A stretch of DNA of 64,000 nt, from positions 1 to 64,000 of the forward strand of contig LQXN01000061.1 in the NCBI GenBank assembly GCA_001648575.1, given 5' to 3'. The translations under genes were made by a program, and so were the position numbers. Positions 9,129-19,878 of the stretch are shown in pieces. Below the pieces are notes generated by a model. That model did no database searches. It saw only the letters and a list, made by a program, of their open reading frames with translations, and was not told the DNA's origin. The DNA comes from Sutcliffiella horikoshii DSM 8719 (GTDB lineage: Bacteria > Bacillota > Bacilli > Bacillales > Bacillaceae_I). Position 1 is the stretch's first letter. Each line of letters starts with the position of its first letter.

Positions 9129-9161
9129 AAAAGACCTGGCATTGTTTCCAGGTCTTTTTTT
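9129..9161 (+). terminator. terminator of dgk-dck
   Basis: AAAGACCTGG, loop CATTGTTT, CCAGGTCTTT with T-run, 14 bases after the dck stop. Confidence 0.92.
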
Positions 9162-9196
9162 AGATCTTTTCGCTAGTGGATAGCAAGAAATGGAAT

Positions 9197-9231
9197 CAAA
9201 AAAATAAGCCGCCCAATTGGGCGGCTTATTC
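9197..9231 (-). terminator. terminator downstream of tRNA-Ser
   Basis: Perfect palindrome AATAAGCCGCCC / GGGCGGCTTATT at 9203-9230. On the minus strand it is followed by a T-run, so it ends the serS/tRNA-Ser transcription unit. Confidence 0.85.
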
Positions 9232-9345
9232 ATTGTCGTAAGATGACGTCGCTTCATCCTGACAATAAAAAAGTCGTTACTTCTCCATAATGTAACGAAC
9301 ATCTCCATATTTATGCGCTATAGGAAAATCTTTTTTAAAAATCAA

Positions 9346-9438
9346 TGGCGGAGGAAGAGGGATTCGAACCCCCGCGGGCTTTGACACCCCTGTCGGTTTT
9401 CAAGACCGATCCCTTCAGCCGGACTTGGGTATTCCTCC
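9346..9438 (-). tRNA. tRNA-Ser(UGA)
   Basis: A 93-base class II tRNA on the minus strand with encoded CCA. The acceptor stem GGAGGAA pairs with TTCCTCC. The anticodon loop CTTGAAA gives anticodon UGA. A long variable arm (CAGGGGTGTCAAAGCCCGCGG region) and the T-arm GGTTCGAATCC are present. Placement directly downstream of serS is conserved with the B. subtilis trnSL-Ser1 locus. Confidence 0.97.
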
Positions 9439-9534
9439 GTATCGACAAAAAGTAATATATCATATATTCAAAAAGGATGTCAACAGGATAAAAGAGAAGG
9501 ATAGGAATTTTTCCTCCCATCCTCCCATTGTTCA

Positions 9535-10827
<1,293 letters not shown>

Positions 10828-10849
10828 TTATTTGTCGTATCTGTGAAAC

Positions 10850-10882
10850 GCCGCTGTTGATTTCCGCAGGAATCTTGAGAAC
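10850..10882. repeat. short R1 remnant between T-box and serS
   Basis: CCGCTGTTGATTTCCGCAGG is identical to the left inner arm of R1 (with CAGG from the right core) and is followed by AATCTTGAGA, which is also R1 sequence. It looks like a collapsed, internally deleted R1 copy lodged in the serS 5' untranslated region between the T-box terminator and the ribosome binding site. Confidence 0.5.
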
Positions 10883-10883
10883 A

Positions 10884-11151
10884 CAAAAAACCCCCGTCCC
10901 CTAATAGGGACGAGAGTTAAATTCCCGTGTTGCCACCCTTGTTGAAAAAGACAATACGCCTTTTCCCACTTCATTCGATAACGGTAATAATCTTACCGAT
11001 TTGACTTACTATGCCGGCTAGGGGCAATTCGGCCAAGTGCTCAAGGATGGATTCACAAGTGTCATACATCGGTTCTCACCAACCACCGACTCTCTAAGAG
11101 TATGTGCAACCTGCTACTTTTTCCTATCAACGCTTTAACAATATTTTCTTA
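10884..11151 (-). promoter_or_regulatory. T-box riboswitch leader of serS
   Basis: The minus strand holds a complete T-box leader. The conserved T-box AAGGGTGGCAACACG (10926-10940) pairs with uncharged tRNA acceptor end. A terminator stem CGTCCC...GGGACG with GGGGG and six T lies at 10884-10916. A long specifier stem lies upstream with AGAACCGATG and GTGAATCC near 11040-11075 (a serine UCC specifier is plausible). Uncharged tRNA-Ser would stabilise the antiterminator and switch on serS. The 5' end is taken from the promoter at 11158-11186. Confidence 0.93.
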
Positions 11152-11157
11152 TTAGAT

Positions 11158-11186
11158 AATCTACTACAAGTTTCCCGTACTTGCAA
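11158..11186 (-). promoter_or_regulatory. sigma-A promoter of serS leader
   Basis: Minus strand: -35 TTGCAA at 11181-11186, 17-bp spacer, -10 TAGATT at 11158-11163, placing the start near 11151 at the head of the T-box. Confidence 0.65.
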
Positions 11187-11203
11187 TAGTTTTATACCCA
11201 AAT

Positions 11204-11779
11204 TTATTTCGATTCTTTCACCATATTGACGAAATACTGTGTAATTCGATGGTCATCCGTCAATTCTGGATGGAATGAACAGCCTAGGAACTGTCCTTGC
11301 CGGGCAGCTACGATCCGTCCGTTATGCTTGCAAAGTACTTCAACATCTTCTCCCACTTCCACAATATGCGGGGCACGGATGAATACACCGACGAAATCTT
11401 CTGCAATCCCTGCAATATCAAGTTCCGCTTCAAAGCTGTCCACCTGGCGGCCAAAAGAATTTCGTTCTACTTTGGCATCCATGAATGCTAAGTGCGGTTC
11501 TTCATAACCGACAATCTCATCTGCGATCAGGATAAGTCCTGCACAAGTACCAAAAACAGGTTTTTGGCTGGCACCGAACTCACGGAGCGGCTCCATGAAA
11601 GAATATTTATCGATCAGTCGGCGCATGGTGGTGCTTTCGCCTCCTGGAATGATCAATCCGTCTATTTCATCAAGCTGTTCCGCTCTTTTCACCACTACTG
11701 CTTCTGCTCCAGATGCTTCGATGGACCTTACATGCTCCCGAACTGCACCTTGAAGTCCCAAGACTCCGACTTTCACCAT
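11204..11779 (-). CDS. pdxT: Pyridoxal 5'-phosphate synthase glutaminase subunit PdxT
   Basis: A 191-residue class I-like glutaminase that hydrolyses glutamine and channels ammonia to PdxS in the deoxyxylulose-independent vitamin B6 pathway. It has the oxyanion segment PGGESTTM (about residues 45-52), the nucleophile Cys in FGTCAGLIL (about residue 78), and the His/Glu of the triad in SFHPELTDD (about 168-176). GGAG precedes the ATG. It follows pdxS by 18 bases on the same strand and is surely co-transcribed. Confidence 0.97.
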   Translation of the reverse strand: MVKVGVLGLQGAVREHVRSIEASGAEAVVVKRAEQLDEIDGLIIPGGESTTMRRLIDKYSFMEPLREFGASQKPVFGTCAGLILIADEIVGYEEPHLAFMDAKVERNSFGRQVDSFEAELDIAGIAEDFVGVFIRAPHIVEVGEDVEVLCKHNGRIVAARQGQFLGCSFHPELTDDHRITQYFVNMVKESK

Positions 11780-11797
11780 ACGTTAAAACTCCTTTAC

Positions 11798-12685
11798 TTA
11801 CCAGCCACGCTCTTGCATGCGATTTTCAGGTAATAATGTAGAGATTTCGATGCCCTTCATTGCTGTTCCCAATCCTTTAGAAAGGCTAGCAATCAATTCA
11901 TAATCCTCATAATGAGTAGTCGCTTCTACGATTGCACGAGCAAATTTCGCTGGGTTTTCTGATTTGAAGATACCAGATCCAACAAATACACCATCAGAGC
12001 CTAATTGCATCATCAATGCTGCATCAGCTGGAGTCGCAATTCCGCCCGCTGCGAAGTTAACGACTGGAAGTTTGCCATGACGTTTGATTTCTAGCAGCAA
12101 TTCAAATGGAGCTCCCAATAGTTTCGCTTCTGTCATCAACTCATCTTCGTTCATTCCTACAACCTTGCGAACCTGTGCGTTCACTTTACGGATGTGGCGA
12201 ACAGCTTCTACGATGTTCCCTGTTCCAGGCTCACCTTTTGTACGAAGCATGGAAGCACCTTCACCGATACGGCGTGCAGCTTCACCTAAATCACGGCAAC
12301 CACATACGAAAGGTACTTTGTATTGGCGCTTGTCCAAGTGGTATTCTTCATCAGCTGGAGTCAATACTTCACTCTCATCGATGTAATCCACACCCATTGC
12401 TTCCAATACACGAGCTTCTACGATATGACCGATACGAGCTTTTGCCATTACCGGGATGGAGACAGCTTTCATAACCTCTTCTACGATTGTAGGGTCTGCC
12501 ATGCGGGCAACTCCGCCAGCAGCACGGATATCAGCAGGAACACGCTCTAAAGCCATTACTGCAACCGCACCAGCTTCTTCAGCGATTCTTGCCTGCTCTG
12601 CATTGACAACGTCCATGATGACGCCGCCTTTTTGCATTTCCGCCATTCCACGTTTTACACGATCTGTACCTGTTTGATGTGTCAT
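11798..12685 (-). CDS. pdxS: Pyridoxal 5'-phosphate synthase subunit PdxS
   Basis: A 295-residue TIM-barrel synthase that builds PLP from ribose 5-phosphate, glyceraldehyde 3-phosphate and ammonia supplied by PdxT. Visible landmarks are [20 protein letters not shown] at the N-terminus (residues 5-24, with the catalytic Asp), RMADP, the Lys in MAKARIGH (about residue 82), the second Lys in [11 protein letters not shown] (about 150), and the phosphate site [12 protein letters not shown] (about 230-241). The ATG has a GGGGG binding site. The family is extremely conserved, so identification is secure. Confidence 0.98.
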   Translation of the reverse strand: MTHQTGTDRVKRGMAEMQKGGVIMDVVNAEQARIAEEAGAVAVMALERVPADIRAAGGVARMADPTIVEEVMKAVSIPVMAKARIGHIVEARVLEAMGVDYIDESEVLTPADEEYHLDKRQYKVPFVCGCRDLGEAARRIGEGASMLRTKGEPGTGNIVEAVRHIRKVNAQVRKVVGMNEDELMTEAKLLGAPFELLLEIKRHGKLPVVNFAAGGIATPADAALMMQLGSDGVFVGSGIFKSENPAKFARAIVEATTHYEDYELIASLSKGLGTAMKGIEISTLLPENRMQERGW

Positions 12686-12910
12686 CGATAAGTCCCCCTA
12701 TATGTATAAAATATTTTTTCATAAAATGGAACATGTCCATATAATTTACTAACACGTTCTTTATTTTACCTTAAATTTTAGAAAAATCCTAATAAAAAAT
12801 CGAAAGTTCTGCTTGCCACTATTTAGAAAGATTCGGTTTTTCTGGTCCTTCTTCTCTCATGTGGCATAGTATATCCTTACTAAAGCAGAATACACCAAAC
12901 TTTAGATAGA

Positions 12911-12955
12911 CAAAATGCCCGGAAGGCCCTTTATGATAAAGGACTTCCAAGCACT
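12911..12955 (-). terminator. terminator of dacA
   Basis: Minus strand: GGAAGTCCTTTA, loop, TAAAGGGCCTTCC followed by a modest T-run (CATTTTG), 20 bases after the dacA stop. The rest of the 289-base dacA-pdxS gap is AT-rich and should hold the pdxS promoter, for which I see no clear consensus. Confidence 0.6.
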
Positions 12956-12974
12956 TCATGACAAGTATCTTTAT

Positions 12975-14333
12975 TTAAAATAGACCTTTTACCGCCCCTA
13001 CAACTGTGGACCATAGATCTGCAAAGAATCCGCCTACCGCACGCATAGATAGTACGAACCAGTTAGCCTTATCGACGCCTTCTTTTGTAACAAGATCCAC
13101 TTTTGAACCCTGTTGGTCAAACAAGTAGCCTAAGTCTTCTTCTTCACCAGTGTATTCGACAGTCATATGACCTACTGTTGTACCTTCTTCAAAAGGAGCT
13201 GTGATGGCATCTTCTGAAACCACATTATCATCATACACATAAAGTGGTTCAAAGCTTTCCTCTTCTCCTCGTTTCATCAATACCTTCAATGCTTCACTTG
13301 TTTCAACTTCTACTTGCTTTTCTTTACCCTTCACTACTTTCAAATTGGAGTTTTCATCAATCTGATAGTTGGCAGGATAAATTTCTTTAACAGAGTAGTT
13401 GGCAAAACCGTAATCAAACAATTTTCTGGTTTCTGCAAAACGAGCAGTGTCTTGAGGTTGTCCGTTGGCATTTTTAGCATCCATTACCACGGAAATAAAT
13501 CTCATTCCGTCTTTTTCAATCGTTCCGGTAAAATTATAACCGGCAAAATCGGTGAAACCTGTCTTTAACCCATCTACGCCTTCATACTCGGAAATAAGAC
13601 CTGGAAGCATCCAGTTCCAGTTGGACATATCGATTTCATCGTCTGTACCTTCTCTGAATTTCTTTTTCGGAATGCTTGCCGTTTCTAAGATCTCAGGAAA
13701 GTCGTTTAATAAGTGGTAGGCAAGTTTCGCTGTCGCACGGGCAGACATGACATTTTCTTCATCTGCACTCGTTCCATCTGGGTGCATACCGTAAAGGTCG
13801 GCATTATTCAAACCAGTGGAGTTAACAAATTTATAATCTTCAAGACCTAATTCCTCGGCCTTTTCATTCATCATCTTAACAAATTCCGCTTCCGTACCGG
13901 CTACCATTTCTGCAAGAGCAATGGTTGCTCCATTAGCAGAATAAATAGCCATCGCTTCGTAAAGCTCCTGTGCATTGTAAGTCCCATCTCTTCTAAGCGG
14001 AACATTGGAAAGGCTGCGATCATGGGAGATCGTCCAAACATATTCATTCACATTGTATTGATCCTCGAGTGAAAGCTTCCCTTCACTGATCGCTTCTAAG
14101 ATTAAGTACTCACTCATCATTTTAGTCATACTGGCGATTCCAAGAATGGAATCGATGTTCTTTTGGTAAATGATCTTTCCTGTGCTTTGTTCAAGAAGTA
14201 ATGCAGCCTCTGCATTTATATCCAAGTGGGGGTTATTTCCCTCCGCTTTTACATCTTGTATCGAGAAAATGGTTGTCAGCATCGCAATGGTTAGTAAACT
14301 AGCAATAACACGTTGAAAGTTTTTCTTTGTCAC
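12975..14333 (-). CDS. dacA: D-alanyl-D-alanine carboxypeptidase (PBP5)
   Basis: A 452-residue low-molecular-mass penicillin-binding protein that trims the terminal D-Ala of peptidoglycan stem peptides. It has a signal peptide (residues 1-30, cleaved after VKA), the active-site tetrad SMTK (about residue 68), SAN (about 132), KTG (about 262), the PBP5 C-terminal beta domain, and a terminal amphipathic membrane-anchoring helix (last about 20 residues). It lies downstream of guaB as in B. subtilis, with a terminator between them indicating separate expression. Confidence 0.96.
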   Translation of the reverse strand: MTKKNFQRVIASLLTIAMLTTIFSIQDVKAEGNNPHLDINAEAALLLEQSTGKIIYQKNIDSILGIASMTKMMSEYLILEAISEGKLSLEDQYNVNEYVWTISHDRSLSNVPLRRDGTYNAQELYEAMAIYSANGATIALAEMVAGTEAEFVKMMNEKAEELGLEDYKFVNSTGLNNADLYGMHPDGTSADEENVMSARATAKLAYHLLNDFPEILETASIPKKKFREGTDDEIDMSNWNWMLPGLISEYEGVDGLKTGFTDFAGYNFTGTIEKDGMRFISVVMDAKNANGQPQDTARFAETRKLFDYGFANYSVKEIYPANYQIDENSNLKVVKGKEKQVEVETSEALKVLMKRGEEESFEPLYVYDDNVVSEDAITAPFEEGTTVGHMTVEYTGEEEDLGYLFDQQGSKVDLVTKEGVDKANWFVLSMRAVGGFFADLWSTVVGAVKGLF

Positions 14334-14390
14334 AATTAAGTACCCTCCACATAATTTTTCACATAGTCGTTATTTTATCACACTATGTCC

Positions 14391-14430
14391 AAAAAAAATA
14401 GACAGAGAAAGACTACTTCTTCCCCTGTCC
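14391..14430 (-). terminator. terminator of guaB
   Basis: Minus strand: GGACAGGGGAAGA, loop AGTAG, TCTTTCTCTGTCT, then A and eight T, between guaB and dacA. Confidence 0.75.
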
Positions 14431-14461
14431 TTATATAAGTCTTAAAGCCTATGCATTGTTA

Positions 14462-15973
<1,512 letters not shown>

Positions 15974-16065
15974 TCAACTGGACAAAATACTGTCAAGGAC
16001 AGAAACATAAGTTTATTTTTTCAAATTATTCAAACTATATCTAGTTAAACAAGGACGTGGACTAA

Positions 16066-17037
16066 TTGACAGCTTCCTTCTCACACTTATTTTACCCATT
16101 TCAATCTGTGGAAACCGCGCAGAAATTATTAAAGGCGAGTTATCAAAAGCAGCAAATAGAACAGTATGAACAAAAGAGCTACCATAATTCATATAGCTTT
16201 ATCTACTATGTGGAGCATGGGCTGACATATCTTCAACAAGCGAATTCTACCCCCACGTCCATCAAACCTGTTCTTATGTTTTATGGCATGGTCCAATTGA
16301 TCAAAGCCTGCTTGTTAACAGTCGATCCTTCCTATCCAGAATCCACTTCCGTACTAGCTCACGGAGTCTCTACAAGAAAGCGGAAAAAACAAAGCTACGA
16401 ATTCATACAAGATGAAGTGAAAGTTCAGAAAAACGGACTCTTTTCGCACTTTAGCGACAAAATGTTCCATGTGAAACAAATAGAGGGTACAAAGTATTCC
16501 ATGAGGGATTTACTTTTCTCCATTCCTGAGCTAGAAACAACCATTAAAATAACAAAAAATAAAGCCCCATTCCTTTTTGTCGGAAAGGTAACAGATGAGT
16601 TTGTAAAGGTCCCACTAACTATTCTCGATGATTACAAAATGACAAAAGATCGCTTCGTCCAATATTTTATAAAACAAGCGCCCTATAATTTAGATTCTGC
16701 GACAGACAAATACCTTCAGTTTAAAAGAGTGGAGAACCCTGTTGCGAATGTAAATTACTCACCTTTATTATACAACCATCAAAAAGACACCCTGTACATT
16801 CCTAGGAGAAAGGAACAGCTAACCTTTTTCCCGGAAATACTCTCGCATTACCTGCTTTTATATAACCTTAGCATGATTTGCCGTTATGAAACAGAATGGT
16901 GGGGAGAATTGCTTCATACCTTTAACAGCAGCGACCTTTCCCTCATCAACCAGTTTCTTGATGTGGCGTTTTTGAAAATACCTTATTATTTGCATGGATA
17001 CCTTTTGAATACGCTCGGTATCGATAGCGAGGCATAG
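16066..17037 (+). CDS. yaaC: YaaC family protein
   Basis: A 323-residue protein of the YaaC family (function unknown). Recognition rests on position (divergent from guaB, as in B. subtilis), length and the family features SFIYYVEHG near residue 45 and PVLMFYGMVQLIKACLL near residue 70. There is no signal peptide; the composition is rich in Lys, Tyr and Phe. The start is a TTG behind AAGGACGTGG; no nearby ATG fits. In B. subtilis the next genes would be an rRNA operon and gyrA, which are missing here. Confidence 0.75.
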   Translation: MTASFSHLFYPFQSVETAQKLLKASYQKQQIEQYEQKSYHNSYSFIYYVEHGLTYLQQANSTPTSIKPVLMFYGMVQLIKACLLTVDPSYPESTSVLAHGVSTRKRKKQSYEFIQDEVKVQKNGLFSHFSDKMFHVKQIEGTKYSMRDLLFSIPELETTIKITKNKAPFLFVGKVTDEFVKVPLTILDDYKMTKDRFVQYFIKQAPYNLDSATDKYLQFKRVENPVANVNYSPLLYNHQKDTLYIPRRKEQLTFFPEILSHYLLLYNLSMICRYETEWWGELLHTFNSSDLSLINQFLDVAFLKIPYYLHGYLLNTLGIDSEA

Positions 17038-17178
17038 GGGGCACAAGCTCGGCATAGGGGGGCCTGCTTGCTTGTTCCTCTCATGGGAAGAGGTGAGGAC
17101 GATCGTGGTATCGTGATGTGAGAAACTATGGAGATAGGTCTTCAAGGAGGGGATGAGGCCTTTGGGGTGGATAAATCA

Positions 17179-17262
17179 TCTCTAAATGGTCTTCATACCC
17201 CTGATGAAGATATTTTCGACGTAAAATCCAGCTCTAAATTGTCTTCATAACTCTGATGAAGG
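17179..17262. repeat. approx. 53-bp imperfect tandem duplication
   Basis: CTCTAAATGGTCTTCATACC, then CCTGATGAAG, at about 17181-17209 recurs at about 17234-17261 with a few changes (CTCTAAATTGTCTTCATAAC, TCTGATGAAG). Each copy contains a CTTCAT / ATGAAG mini-hairpin. It is non-coding. Confidence 0.5.
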
Positions 17263-17307
17263 GCTTAATTACTATAAATCGTTGCTATAGCTTCGGCCGG
17301 CTTTCAT

Positions 17308-17377
17308 TTTATAAGCGAACTTTTCAGTTTATAAGCCAAGTTTTGATTTTATAAGCCAACTTTCAGTTTTATAAGTC
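17308..17377. repeat. 20-bp tandem repeat array, left of IS256 element
   Basis: Three full units and a partial of period exactly 20: TTTATAAGCGAACTTTTCAG, TTTATAAGCCAAGTTTTGAT, TTTATAAGCCAACTTTCAGT, TTTATAAGTC. The same unit in reverse complement forms the array at 18881-18977 on the other side of the insertion sequence. Confidence 0.85.
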
Positions 17378-18842
17378 AAGTCCTTAATATTGTGTAAAAT
17401 TCCTTTCATGTGTTTTCAACTGTTAATAGGATGTATCGGTTATTCTCCTCACATTTTTTGAGCGAAACTTCCATGATTTTATCTTTTCATTGCCAGGGTG
17501 GGCTGTCAAAGGCTCCTCACTTTGACAGCTCATTCTGGCAATGAAACAATACATGATGGAAGTTCACGCAAACAATAGAGATTAAATGCTAAAGGCCTTT
17601 CTTTTAGCGTAAACTGTTTGTTGATAATGAAGTAAGACAGCTCCCACTAAACGAAAAGCTGATTGGGTGTTAGGGAAAATTCGTATCACTCTTTCTCTTC
17701 TACGAACCTCCTGGTTTAACCTTTCTAAACAATTTGTACTCCTAATATGAGGACGTATGTTTTGAGGGTATTCCATATATTGAATGGTATCTTCAAAACC
17801 TTCATCAAGAACTTTTAATGCTTTTTCGTATCTTGGGTTCTCAGCAAATTGGCTCATAAGTTCCTCTTTGAAATTTCTCATATCTTCAATGGTTACAGCT
17901 TCAAAAATACGCTTAATCATCGTTCTAATTTCTACAGCATCTTTTTTAGGAAGTTTCTCAAAAATATTTCGTTTGAAGTGTACGTTACATCTTTGCCAGC
18001 TAGTGCCAATAAATTCTCGTTGAATGGCTTTTTGTAGACCTTGATGAGCGTCAGAGACAACGAGCTTAGGAGACTGAAGTCCACGTGATTTAAGTTGTTG
18101 GAAAAAGCGACTCCAACTGTCATAGTTCTCGACATGATCAACTTGAAGACCAAGAATCTCACGTTTATTTTCTTCAGTCAGAGCTGTGGCAATATAGATA
18201 GCTTTGGAGACGACACGATGGTGCTCACGCACCTTAGTATACATAGCATCCACAAAAATAAAAGGGTAGTAAGCGTCATTAAGTGGCCTCTTTGCCCAAT
18301 CATTAACGATAGGGTCTAGTTTTTGGGTAAGAGAAGATACAAACGATTTTGAAACATTCTCTCCACAAAGCTGTTCTACAATATGGGTGACCTTACGAGT
18401 AGATACACCGTTTATCACCATTTCTACCATAGAGAGGACGAAGGCTTGGTCACAACGTGAGTATTTTTCAAAAACGGAAGGTGAAAATTCCCCATTTCGA
18501 GTGCGAGGTACTTTAAGCTTTAGTTTCCCGATACTCATAGTGAAATCACGTTCATAGTAGCCATTACGATAATCTAGACGCTCAGAAGAGCGCTCATAAG
18601 CAGCAGCATGTAAGTATTCATCTCTTTCTTTTTCCATATATTCATTTAGCACCAGAACAATGGCAGATCTAATTACTGCTTCCATATTAGAATTAATTAC
18701 TGCATCTTTTAAAAGGTCGATATCTAGGTTAAACTGTAATTGAGTCATTCTTATTCCTCTTCTCATTGTTTATCGTCGTTGAAAACAGTGTTGACAAGAA
18801 GGAATAAAATGACTCTTTCTTTTTACACAATTATATGGACTT
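17378..18842 (-). mobile_element. IS256-family insertion sequence
   Basis: About 1.46 kb with imperfect terminal inverted repeats: the left end AAGTCCTTAATATTGTGTAA (17378 on) matches the right end AAGTCCATATAATTGTGTAA (reverse strand, from 18842) with three mismatches, then AA. It encloses one intact transposase. I could not find a clean 8-bp target duplication, so the exact ends are uncertain by several bases or the flanks have been rearranged. Confidence 0.75.
17582..18748 (-). CDS. IS256-family (mutator type) transposase
   Basis: A 388-residue DDE transposase, apparently intact. The acidic triad is visible as FVDAMYTKVR (Asp about 165), LVVSDAHQGLQ (Asp about 231) and STNCLERLNQEVRRR (Glu about 340), with the family's RNGYYERDF block near residue 62 and the GVSTRKVTHIVE helix near residue 114. 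I start at the ATG giving MTQLQF because AGAGGAA is 6 bases upstream; six more residues are possible. Lengths and motifs are normal, so the element may still be active. Confidence 0.93.
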   Translation of the reverse strand: MTQLQFNLDIDLLKDAVINSNMEAVIRSAIVLVLNEYMEKERDEYLHAAAYERSSERLDYRNGYYERDFTMSIGKLKLKVPRTRNGEFSPSVFEKYSRCDQAFVLSMVEMVINGVSTRKVTHIVEQLCGENVSKSFVSSLTQKLDPIVNDWAKRPLNDAYYPFIFVDAMYTKVREHHRVVSKAIYIATALTEENKREILGLQVDHVENYDSWSRFFQQLKSRGLQSPKLVVSDAHQGLQKAIQREFIGTSWQRCNVHFKRNIFEKLPKKDAVEIRTMIKRIFEAVTIEDMRNFKEELMSQFAENPRYEKALKVLDEGFEDTIQYMEYPQNIRPHIRSTNCLERLNQEVRRRERVIRIFPNTQSAFRLVGAVLLHYQQTVYAKRKAFSI

Positions 18843-18880
18843 AATCTGGACTTAAGTCGAATGGCATTTATATGGGGCAA

Positions 18881-18977
18881 AGTGGCTTATAAAAAGAAAA
18901 GTTGGCTTATAAAATTCAAAAGTGGCTTACAAAATTGAAAGTTGGCTTATAAAAACTAAAAGTGGCTTATATATGAC
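18881..18977. repeat. 20-bp tandem repeat array, right of IS256 element
   Basis: TGGCTTAT begins at 18883, 18903, 18923, 18943 and 18963, an exact 20-bp period, with variable bases between (for example TGGCTTATAAAATTCAAAAG). The unit is the reverse complement of the array at 17308-17377, so the two arrays form a large inverted repeat around the insertion sequence. Confidence 0.88.
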
Positions 18978-19088
18978 TAGAGGATGGGATAGAACCCAAT
19001 ATATAAACGAAAAATCAACCTTTAAAAAGGTCGAAGCTTTACTTGTCCCTAAAGCTTTGCTAGATTTGGGGTAAAAGGAGGCACAGCC

Positions 19089-19691
19089 ATGACAAAAGTA
19101 CAATCCAACTACGATCAGCAATTCAACATCAAGACCTCCGATATTCAGATGGGGATCCACCGCTCCTATACCTATCACCGATATGAGCCGACCCCTTACG
19201 CGGCGCTTGACCGGCTTATGGAAAGCTATAAGATTCAGCCCCATGACCATGTGGTGGACTACGGTTGCGGCAAAGGAAGGTTGAATTTTTATTTGGCCAA
19301 TCGCTTCGGTGCTAGGGTGACGGGAATCGAGATGAATGAAACATTTTATGAGGACTGTCTCCTAAACATGAAATCATATCAGGGGAAAAACCTTCATACT
19401 ATTGAATTTGCCCAAACGTTTGCAGAGGCTTATGAAGTCCCGCACACTGCCAACCGTTTCTATTTCTTCAATCCGTTCACCATTGATATTTTCAGGACGG
19501 TCTTGAACAATATTCTTCTATCTGTTGAGCAATCATACCGCGCGGTGGAGATCATTCTTTATTATCCGGCACCGGACTATGTGTTTTTCCTCGAGAATCA
19601 TTCTATGTTCCGCCTGAAGCTTGAGGTCACATTGGATGAGTATGAGAGGAATCTGAACGAGAGATTTTTGGTGTATGAGCTTGCTTTTTGA
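19089..19691 (+). CDS. Class I SAM-dependent methyltransferase, substrate unknown
   Basis: A 200-residue protein. The SAM-binding motif I VVDYGCGKGRLNFYLA is at about residues 55-70, the acidic end of motif II VTGIEMNE at about 76-83, and motif IV-like RFYFFNPF at about residues 121-128 (NPF in place of the common NPPF/DPPY). The N-terminus (GIHRSYTYHRYEPTPY) precedes a helix. GGAGG precedes the ATG. The NPF tetrad resembles N-methyltransferases, but I cannot assign nucleic acid, protein or small-molecule specificity. It stands alone between the IS256 element and the GIY-YIG nuclease gene. Confidence 0.8.
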   Translation: MTKVQSNYDQQFNIKTSDIQMGIHRSYTYHRYEPTPYAALDRLMESYKIQPHDHVVDYGCGKGRLNFYLANRFGARVTGIEMNETFYEDCLLNMKSYQGKNLHTIEFAQTFAEAYEVPHTANRFYFFNPFTIDIFRTVLNNILLSVEQSYRAVEIILYYPAPDYVFFLENHSMFRLKLEVTLDEYERNLNERFLVYELAF

Positions 19692-19878
19692 TTGGCTTTT
19701 TTCGTAAACAGTGAACTACCTTTGAAAAATCTAGAAGCCGATTTTTCCTTTAGAACAGCAGCACTCTATGATTAATCAGTCCGAATGATAGAGGGAGCCA
19801 AACCCAATCTGATAAGGGTTCACAAAAGTTGTCCTATTTTCATATAAATATAGAAATGCTATTCTACTAAATACTCTA

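Noticed and set aside
12728-12745. Near-palindrome TGGAACATGTCCA upstream of pdxS as a LexA box
   Set aside because: It does not fit the Bacillus LexA consensus (GAAC-N4-GTTC), and pdxST is not a DNA-damage operon.
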